Below are positions 45,975 through 55,013 of a stretch of DNA of 64,000 nucleotides, in pieces. The translations under genes and the position numbers were made by a program. The stretch comes from Cannabis sativa (taxonomy: Eukaryota; Streptophyta; Magnoliopsida; Rosales; Cannabaceae): the NCBI RefSeq assembly GCF_029168945.1, contig NC_083602.1:64128600-64192599 (forward strand). Direction: 5' to 3'. A model generated the notes under the pieces. The model did not search any database, was not told the DNA's origin, and worked only from the letters and a program-made list of their open reading frames with translations. Numbering within the stretch: the first letter of the stretch is position 1; each line of letters starts with the position of its first letter.

Positions 45975-47823
45975 TGTTGGGTTTTATGCCCTAAATAAAA
46001 CTCTTTACAATCTGATTAGTTATCAATATAAGAAATTTGAAGTGATTTATGTTTGCATGAATTTTGCATGCTAATGGTTTAACATGTTTATTACATTTAC
46101 ACACAAAATCAGTTAAATCCAGATCATATGTTTATTCACAATTATAGTATCGTCAACACATTGGAATGTGATTGTGATCATATGAATCAAAAGACTAAGT
46201 CCCTGTTTCATCAGTGTTTTGGATTTACACTAACGTGATAATCAGCGATGATGTGTACTTACACTTGGAGTAAGTGTTATGTTCTTTCCAGGACATTAGT
46301 AAAGTATACTAGTTTCGAATGTATGGAGTATACATTGGACAGGACCGATATTGCAACTTAGTTAAGATATTACAAACTTACCGTTAGATATCTTTCCAAG
46401 TCAATATCAGTAGTTGATCTTAAGATTAAAAGAATCTAAATCCTGATATGCTTAGGCTCAACTCAGGAGTACTATTCATGTTCTTTAATTTATTAGTTAA
46501 GCCTACTTTTGGGTCAGGGTGATACGTATATTTTGGGAACATGATAGTATGATTGAGTGGGAGTGCTGAACATAAATATGGAATCTATAGCTTCTACTGG
46601 TGTATAGAAGTCAAGTGATGATTCCCTTCGAGCTTAGCAAATAGAAGTAAATGGATGAGCTCTTGTTTAACTCACTAATTATTACATCACTAAACACCAT
46701 TTACAGGTAGCTAAGTGTTTTAAGGGGCAAAATACATTGAGGGGTTAGAACGGTAAAATTATCCCTTCTCAATGTAAATCATCTATATAGAGGATCTTTG
46801 ATCACAATAAGATTATAAGAATGGTTAAATGGGATAGCATATCTATATCGTGGAACATATAATATGCTCTATATAAGTCTGAGAGTGCAATTCTAAGTTC
46901 TAAGAGTGGATTCAACGAAGAATTAATAAGTAGGAATTTACTTGGTAAATTCGGTTCACTTATTGGAAGCTCAGCATATAGATCCATGGTCCCCATTCTA
47001 GTTGAGAACATTCTGCTTGTAAGACTCAATAATTGATTCGTGATTAGTCAATTCTAATTCTAAAGTTAGACTATGTCTAATTTGTGAATTTTCACTAAGC
47101 AGGGGCGAAATTGTAAAGAAAAGAGATTCTAGGTTTATTTATTTATTAATGGACTTGATATGTCTAGTTAATAATTAAATTAAATGAAAATATTATTTAA
47201 TAATCTATTTTATTTATTAAATAATTAGTTTTGGCATTTAAAAGGTTAGAATTGGAAAATTGGCGTTTTTGAGAAAATAAAAATAAAATTTATTAAAACT
47301 GCAAAATCAAGTGGGGCCCATTATCTACACCATGGCCGGCCACCTATTGTGGAATTTTAAATTGATATTTTCATTATTTTAATGCCAAATAATTCCTAAC
47401 CTAAACTTAGTAGTTGCCTATAAATAGAAAGTGATGGCTCAGTTAAAATATATGCTTTCATAACATCTTCTGACAGAAATTTCTCTCTTCAGAAAAACTG
47501 AGCCTTCCCTTTTTCTATACCTTGGCCGAACCCCTCTCTTCTCTTTTCTCTTCCTAAATTTCGACCCTAGTGATAGAGTGAGTGCCCACACACAGCAAGT
47601 AGTAACTCAATCATATATTGGAAGACTGTGAAAGATCAAACTCAAAGAGAAGGATACAAGGGTTAGAGATATGAGTGGAAGGAGACATTAATTCCATTGC
47701 ATCAATGTAAGGTTTTCTTAACTTTATATATGTTTATATTATCGTTTTAGAAAGTTCATATTTAGGGTGTTAAACAACATACTTGTGAGTAGATCTAAGA
47801 TCCTGGTAAAATAATATCCAACA
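45975..47823 (+). repeat. 3' LTR of A4 (1849 bp)
   Basis: Complete TGTTGGG...CCAACA LTR; TATA box at 47419-47426. Its start (AAACTCTTTACAATCTGATT) is the A2' subfamily, unlike A1/A3. Confidence 0.92.
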
Positions 47824-48572
47824 ATAGGCTCACACAGGTCAAATTAATTTAGATAGGCCCTATCATGTTTCTATGTTTACACAGATGAAAGAAATACAAA
47901 ATTTACCTGTTACAAATTATTTATAAGGTCTATTAACAATTGAACTATGATTAAAATCACATCATTGGATCTCTCAATAAGTTAATTATAGCAATTTAGA
48001 TCAAATAAATAATAAGTTTGTTAAAAAAAAGGTTTTGAATAAACAATATAAATATAACAAACAATGTCCATGTAACAAATTATGAAGTAAGATATTTATA
48101 TAATTAAATTATTATTTAACTAACCAACTAAATTTTGAAAATTTAGGGTTGTTGAAACAACCTTAAATATCTTTTCAAAATTTAAAATTCAAAATACAAC
48201 AAATTTTAAAATATCTAGGTTTTATTTGAATTATTTTATCAAATTAAATTAAATATATCTAATAAGATAAATGATTTCAAAATAACTAAAAAGATATTTT
48301 TGACATCATTTTCTAATTTCATAATTTAAAAAAATTAAAATAGCAAAATAAACCAATTTTAAAATAGATATGGTTAGGCAATTATTATTTTAAGAATAAA
48401 AATAATAAACAAATAATAATTATCCTAATTATAAGTCAAAATATCTCAAATTAAGCATTTTTTAAATTTCTACAAAAATATCTAGTTTATTTAAATATTT
48501 AAAACACTATTTATAAATTTCTGATAAGTAAAATGATATAAAATATCATTTTTCTAACTTATAATTTATAAA
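47824..48572 (-). mobile_element. A5 internal region, left part
   Basis: Diverged minus-strand family A leader: ATAGGCTCACACAGG, ACCTGTTACAAATTAT and CATCATTGGATCT-like blocks match A2 22695-22860. It begins exactly at the A4 LTR end and is cut by G2. No coding potential; AT-rich. Confidence 0.7.
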
Positions 48573-49359
48573 TGTTGACCGAGGTTTTTGGCAACCAATA
48601 AAATAGTATAAGATTATAGAGTTGTAAGAAAATTAGAGAAGGATTTTTACGTGGTTCGGGCGTTAATGAGCCTTAGTCCACGAGTCTTTGTTATTTATGG
48701 ATGTATTTAATACAGAGAATGTATTTGGTGAGTGTTTCACTCTTATAAATACGTAGAATGTTCTTGGTGAGTATTTACTCTTCTTGCTCTTATGCAACCC
48801 AAGATTCTCGACCCCCATTAATGAGCTTTGAGGGGGTATTTATAGTGTTTTTGGTGGGGTGATCCCCAGAATTATTGTACAAATATATCTGTAAGTATCC
48901 ATAAAGTTGGGCATTCCCAATGAATATACCATGAGTAATGCATGGTCAAATCCCTAGGTGATGTAGGGCTTTTATGTGGAATGTCCTTATTGTCTTTTGA
49001 CTGATGTGACTTTTCACAGTGTAGGCGTCGATAGACTTAAATGATCATTACTTTGTAGCTACAGATTGGGGGTTGTGCCGTCAGACTTTATTGCGTGTAG
49101 CAGTTCCGACACGTTTCCTCCCATGCGGCATAAAATGCGACTTGATTGCTCAGGGGAAGCCTGACACCTCGCGGAGACGCCTTAGTACTACTTGGGCTTC
49201 CGGGAGCGTATGGGGCTCCCTACGTCTTCTCCGGGAGGCATGTCCCGGATGCTGCCTTATTTACATAAAGAATTAGCAAATAATTTAAATGTTAAGTTGT
49301 TTGATCCACGTGTCCTTGTTCGGTTGGTCCACGTATATTGGGCAAAATCAGGGGCAACA
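48573..49359 (-). repeat. 3' LTR of G2 (787 bp)
   Basis: Minus strand TGTTGCCCC...CGGTCAACA. TATA box on the minus strand at 48837-48844. Nearly the same as 59986-60772. Confidence 0.95.
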
Positions 49360-49376
49360 TTTACCCCCCAAGCCTT
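49360..49376 (-). other. Polypurine tract of G2
   Basis: Minus strand GGCTTGGGGGGTAAA directly before the 3' LTR, the plus-strand DNA primer site. Confidence 0.75.
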
Positions 49377-49690
49377 GTTTATTTGAAAAATAAAACAAGG
49401 CTTGCTCAAGTGCCTCCGGTCGACTCCTCGGTTTCCTGGCACGAGCTTTGAGTGCGTGAGGGTGTATTTAATGATAGCCTTTAATGCAGCGATTCACTTT
49501 TTGCAGAGGTTGATTCGTTTCACGCCCATTGATTGATACGGCGCATTAATGGTGTCAGACGGATACTCAAACGTTTCCACCGCCTTAATTACAAATCAAT
49601 CCAACCGTTGATCTTTGGGAATTCGAATCGTGCGTCTCCCCAACCGTTCGATTGGTAGGCGATAATGCATGTTCCTCATGCATTTTTGCC

Positions 49691-49698
49691 TATAAAAG
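49691..49698 (+). promoter_or_regulatory. TATA box of the antisense accessory gene in G2
   Basis: TATAAAAG in GCCTATAAAAGCCACC on the strand opposite gag-pol, 678 bases before the ATG at 50369 and 203 before a candidate 5'UTR intron. Position and context suit a core promoter. Confidence 0.5.
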
Positions 49699-49893
49699 CC
49701 ACCACCTTTCCTTCATTTCGGATACTTCCCATTTCTTGCCAACTTTGCTCGAGTTTCCCAGAGAAAAAATCCTCAGACCAAGAGAACACCCTCGAACACT
49801 TTACGAATTTCCCAGTTAACCTTCATTCACCACTGTCAATCTACCTTTCCTTTGTTTGATCGACAACATAACCCCCAGCTTCAACACTTCACT

Positions 49894-50359
49894 GTAAGTT
49901 TCTCGCATCTCTTGCTTTACTGTTCGTGTACATGGCATGCTTTACTTATCTGTTTGTTGTTTTTCTGGGTTTGGTATTTGAAGTTTCTGGGAATGTATTC
50001 TTTTGGGTTTTTCACGTAACAGGTCTAGATTCACCATCTCTGGTGTTAGGGTTATTCTTGTCACATATTCGTTGCTATTTTTACAAAGGACCATACGCTC
50101 TTCGTGTACTGGCCTTCTAGGGCGTAGAGAAGACTTTGTTTTTGTTGATTCTCTGCCCTTTCTTTTTCTTTTAAGCACAATGTTGTCTTCTGTGAGTTCT
50201 TTGCACCCGACCTTTGTCCAAGAAATCCTTCTAGGGTTTTCTGGTTGACAGACGTCCGGAGGGGCCCTCTTTCCAGCGGTTAGGGGACCCCCATTCCCTT
50301 TTTCTTGGTTTAGGGTTTGGTATGGGGCCTAACTGCTGGAATCTTAACTCTTTTTTCAG
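49894..50359 (+). other. Candidate 5'UTR intron of the antisense gene
   Basis: Donor ACT|GTAAGTT at 49894 and acceptor TTTTTTCAG ending at 50359, nine bases before the ATG. The 466-base interval is T-rich and has no long frame in phase with the gene. Inferred from splice signals only. Confidence 0.45.
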
Positions 50360-50368
50360 AATCAAAAC

Positions 50369-53300
50369 ATGTCTGCGTCCGGTTCAAAGTCGTCGAAGAA
50401 GAGCGGTAAGCGTCTGGCTACCCTCGAAGATGTCTCACTGGGTCCTGTTGCCCAGGAGGGGTATAAGTCACGGGCCACAAGATGGGAGGCGGCTGAGCTT
50501 CATTCCACGCTAACCTGCCCCCACCAGCTGGAGAACATCATAGAGGTGGCTGGAATCAAACCCTCAACATCCGGGATGTATCACCGGCCGCCCCGAGATG
50601 CGGAGACGCCCAACCACAACTATGGCGACTTCGGGGCTTGGAGCCAGATGCACCTGATGGCCGGGGCCATGCATCCTCTTCAAGACTACTTTATTAATTT
50701 TTTAGTTTTCGTCGGCCTTGCGCCATACCAACTGATTCTACAAGCATACCGCCTGCTCTCAGGCTTATTTATTTTTTACTCCGCCCGGGGATGGGGCTCT
50801 CCCAGTCCGGCGGAGATTTTGTATTTTTATGAACCCGTTTCTGTCCCCAAGAAGGGGGACAAATTTAAAGATGGTTTTTACGGATTCCGGGCCCACCCTT
50901 CCAACTATGGGGTGGTCCCTTATAATTGGCAAACTCATGTTACGGAGTATCGCCACCATTTTTTCTTCTCCTCCGGGTTCCGAGCAGTGGAGCACCCGAA
51001 GCTTCTCACAGAGTGGGTCAGGATTCCCCCCTATGAGCGGACCGCGCCTACTCAGGTCTTTCTCCGGAGGGCCCAGGTCGTTGCAACTTATGACCGGGCG
51101 GAACTTGACGTCGGGGGCCTAGTCACGACGGAGAATTGCCGGAAGGCCAAGCTCATCCTACCCCACCAATCAGTGGAGGACTCTAACCTTTCTAAGGTTA
51201 TCTGTCCAAATGTGAGGGTGCCCGCCGCGGAGAAGACCTTCCGGGATGAACTCATTGCCATCGCCGAGAAGAAGTACCAGGAATACCTCTACCGGAAGGC
51301 CCAGGAGAAGGCTTATTCCAAGGCCCAGGCAGCTTCCGGGAGACCACTTCGCGTGGGGAGCCCGGTCGAGAGGAGAAGCCAGGAGATCGTTGGGAAACCC
51401 CTTCGCATTGGGGACTCAGCTCAGAGGAGGGCTCCCAGGCCGGAGCCTTCGATTCAGGTGCCAAACACTGGGGCTCCTGGCGCCAACACTTCCGGCTCTT
51501 GTAAGTCTCCTTTAGCAGTACATTGCGTTCCTTCCATTGGCGAATATGCCAGTCTTAGGCCTATAGGGTTCGATGAGCGTCTCCATAGGTTTAGGATGCC
51601 CTCGACCCGGTGGGGAGACCATATGAAGGAATATTATTTTTCCAACTTAGGAGATTTACTAGGTCGGTCCCGGATGGGTTCTAGCCCTCCGGAGCCCGTT
51701 CCCTTAGACCCTTCAGCTTACATTTCTTCCAGCTGGTTCCGGCCTTCGGACAACTATCTCGGAGACGATGCTGCCAGCGTTAAGATTCAGAACTTTGCTA
51801 GGGCCGAATTAGAGAGTCAGGGTAGGACTAGCTTGATTGCTTTATTCAAGTGTTTAATGTTTTCCATGGATATTCTAACACTTGCCTTTTTTCTTTTTTT
51901 GTAGCAGGTACTTCCATGGATGTCATTTTGGCCGAACTTGCAGGGGCTCACACTCTTGATGCTCCCCTTCCTCTAACTTCCTCCCAGATGGCCACTCCCT
52001 TGAAGGCCTCTTCCAGTGCCCCTCCAGACACTATTGACTTAGTGGATGAGGAGGAGGCGCTTCCGGAAGAAGGACAAGAAAAGCAATGGGGCTTTTCTGA
52101 GGAAGTTGAAGAAGGTCAAGAAGAGCAACGGGCTCTTCCTGAGGAAGTTGAAGAAAGCGAAGAAGAGCAAGAAGTTGCTCTGATTCGCAAGCACAAAGGC
52201 AAGATGGTTGCCGAGGAGGAGCCCAAACGGCAGCGGAGAGCTGATACTCCGGCCCCTGGCCTTGATGCCGGGATCTCTCCCGAGATGGAGGAACACACAG
52301 CCCCTGCCAACATTGTGCTGACTCCGGTTCCTGGAGATGAGGCGAGACAGGAACTCCGGATAGCTAAACACAACTATGCCATGGATGAGTACTCCTGGGG
52401 GCATGCTGACGTGGAGGCTCTGAGGAGGGTTTTGCGAGTTGAAATGCAAAATACCCTTAACGATCTGAACTACCAGAATCCGTGGGATCTAAACTTGGAC
52501 CCCCTGTAGGATTGGTTCGGTCGTTTCCTCGGGCCCACCCTAGCTCCCTTTGCCGCGGGGATGATTGGCGAGTTTGCGTCTCAGCTTACTTGGTGCGCAC
52601 CCAAGCGGTTCGCTGCTTGTGCATCCTTGAACTCCATCTTCCAAGTCTAGGATCTCAGCCACTCTCTCACCGTGGTAAGTATTTTGTAGTTGACTTTTTC
52701 CCTCGTCATTTTCTCATAAGGACTTTTATTCATACTTGAATCCTTTTTCAGCTTGCTGCTGAGGCCGGCCGTCTTTCCAAGGACTTAACTAATCATGGCT
52801 TTGTCCTGTCCGACTTTAGGGGCATGGACGAAGTCATGAAGATCCTTCAAGATTTGACCGCTGAAAGGCGGCTTTACCAGGAGGATGCCGAGCGCCGGGA
52901 GGCCCTTGCCAAGGCCAGTGAGGAAGAGGCCAGGCGGAGGGAGGCACAAGCAGAGGCGATGATCCGGGAGGAGGCCCTTCGGAGGGATAGGCTGGAGGCC
53001 AGGCACCAGGAGGAGCTGAGGGCGGAGAGCGAGGCTGCTGCTAAGGCCAAGCGTGAGCTTCGGGAGGCTAGGGAAGCCTTGGATGAAATGGCTGCCAAGG
53101 TGAAGTCCTTAGAGGAAGTTCACCAGGCAGACTTGGAATCTAGGGCCAACCTGGCCGTGGAGCTGAAGGAGCTCAAGGACTTTAAAGATCAAGCCTTGAA
53201 GAAGGCTAAGAAAGATGAGCTCCTTTCTCCCATCTCCTGCGCCAGTGCGTCAAGCGTTTCGATGATGGCGTCTACATGGCCTGGTCTACAAATGACCAGA

Positions 53301-53424
53301 ATATCAAGCTTAACTTCTATCCCAAGCCCACGGAGATGATTGCAAAATTCTGGGAGAAGAAGAAGAAGCTCGATGCCATGCTGGAGCCGCGCATTGGTCC
53401 TCGCCTTCCTCCTCGCATTGACTA
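50369..53424 (+). CDS. Antisense accessory gene of G2 (putative gypsy-type transposon protein; damaged)
   Basis: Three candidate exons: 50369-51821, 51908-52674, 52752-53424. Introns are 51822-51907 (GTAGGA...GTAGCAG, two in-frame acceptors three bases apart) and 52675-52751 (GTAAGT...TTTTCAG); the frame carries across both. Exon 1 (residues ~95-220) has YFINFLVFVGLAPYQLI and an YRLLSGLFIFY segment like the plant 'putative gypsy type transposon' family (PF04195-like, from memory). Exon 2 is Glu-rich with a KHKGK basic run. Exon 3 is a long charged coiled coil. Breaks: stops at 52507-52509 and 52648-52650, and a frame change near 53220-53240, after which an alternative frame runs to 53424. Role unknown; possibly element regulation. 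Runs towards the gag-pol 3' end. Confidence 0.65.
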
Positions 53425-53942
53425 GACCGCTCTGAGTTCAACCCATTACAACAAGGATTTCACTCTCTTTACTCCTTTTTTTATTTACAACCAATTATCT
53501 TGTATTTAAGACAATTTCTATTTACATAGCTATTTTTATTAAAGGGGAGACAATATTTAAGGCCTGTCCCCGGGCCCTTTGTATATATTTTTGACCTGCC
53601 CTTAGGGCTAGGATTTTTATATATGATCTTTTTTGATGCACATATCTTTCTTTTGGACCTGCCCTTTGGGTTAGGATGTTCATACATATGCTTTTTTTTG
53701 TGCATATTTCTTTTTTGACCTGCCCTTTGGGTCAAGATATTTTATTTAGCTTTTTGACCTGCCTTTTGGGTCAGGATATTTTACTTAGCTTGTTCTTTGT
53801 CTGTCCGCGTGGTATACCTTAGTACCCCCCTGAGTGGCATAGAAACTTTGTTTTTAAGGCACTCAGTTTTATTTAACATGTGGAGGCTGTATACACTTAG
53901 ACGGTACAAACTCTTTAAACAAAGTCTAAGTTACATTTTTGG
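53425..53942. repeat. Convergent 3' region with tandem repeats
   Basis: Between the ends of the antisense gene and gag-pol. It holds about five imperfect units of roughly 40-70 bases, each with GACCTGCCCTTTGGG (or GACCTGCCCTTAGGG) followed by an AGGATATTTT-like run, from about 53560 to 53790. Short tandem repeats in this position are known in Tat-lineage elements. Confidence 0.75.
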
Positions 53943-55001
53943 CTATTGGTAATATTTTCTGAGGTGATCGGCGTTCCAAGCCCTTGGCATAATGGTTCCG
54001 TCCATCCTTTTTAGCTTGTAAGTGTCTGAACCGATTTCGTCCTCGATTTCATATGGTCCTTCCCAATTTGGCCCAAGTACCCCCACTCCGGGTTCTTGGG
54101 TGGCTGGGAAGACTCTTCTTAAGACCATATCCCCAATAGCAAATTTTCTGTTTTTAACTTTGGAGTTAAAATATTTGGTCACCTTCTTTTGATAAGCTGC
54201 CATCCGTATTTGAGACTCGTCCCGGAGTTCTTCAACTTGATCCAGAGCTTCTTGAAGTAAAGCTTGATTCGTGGCTGGATCGTAAGTCGTTCTCCTATCG
54301 GACGGGAATAACGTTTCTACCGGGACCATCGCTTCGCAACCGTATGCCATTGAAAAAGGCGAGTGGTCGGTCGTGGTTCTAGGGGTCGTCCGGTAGGCCC
54401 ATAACACTCTTGGCAACTCTTCGGACCAGTTGTTTTTGCAGGCCAGCAACTTTTTCTTCAGGGTGACCTTTAGGATTTTATTGACTGCTTCTGCTTGACC
54501 GTTTGTTTGCGGCCTTGCCACCGCGGAGAAGCTTTTCACTACTCCGTGTTGGTTGCAGAAGTCAGTAAATTCTTCGCAATCAAATTGCTTTCCATTGTCA
54601 GAGACTATTTTGTGAGGCAGGCCATATCGACACACTATGTTTTTGATAACAAAGTCTAGTGCTTTTTTAGCAGTTATAGTCTTCATGGGCTCAGCCTCCG
54701 TCCATTTGGTGAATTAGTCTACTGCTACTATTGCATACTTTACTCCTCCCTTTCCTGTTGGCAGGGACCCAGTAAGATCTATTCCCCAAACCGCGAAGGG
54801 CCGGGGACTAGTCATCAGGGTAATTTCACTGGGAGGAGCTCTCGGTATGTTCGCGAACCTTTGGCACGAATCACACTTTTGGACGTAGTCTATACAATCT
54901 TTTATCATTGTTGGCCAGAAGTATCCCTGTCTTAATATTTTCTTTGAGAGACTGGGTCCTCCTGTATGATCTCCACAGAACCCTTCGTGGACCTCTAGCA
55001 T
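53943..55001 (-). pseudogene. int: G2 integrase (split by a stop codon)
   Basis: The upstream piece (54714-55001) has the zinc-binding H-H-C-C (EVHEGFCGDH, KCDSCQRF) and the first catalytic Asp (WGIDLTGSLP). A TAA at about 54711-54713 interrupts. The downstream piece (53943-54686 open frame) has the second Asp (VSDNGKQF) and the Glu (TNGQAEAVNK), then a C-terminal domain with NWEGPYEI of the GPY/F type. All DDE residues are present, and only the stop separates them. Would insert element DNA in the nucleus. The stop before 55001 (about 55014) also separates it from pol. Confidence 0.9.
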
Positions 55002-55013
55002 GATTTTTCTAGC

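Larger units (their letters stand above)
38668..47823 (+). mobile_element. Copia family A copy A4 (gag-bearing, plus strand)
   Basis: Partial 5' LTR 38668-39623, primer site, leader, gag and pol remnants, 3' LTR 45975-47823. Same subfamily as A2', to which it is joined head-to-head. The 5' LTR has lost about its first 900 bases at the junction. The right side abuts A5 internal sequence. No TSD can be assigned. Confidence 0.9.

Noticed and set aside
49073..49276. 67-aa frame in the G2 LTR, repeated at 60486-60689
   Set aside because: Exists in both LTRs because they are copies; antisense to the element with no domain. Not called as a gene.
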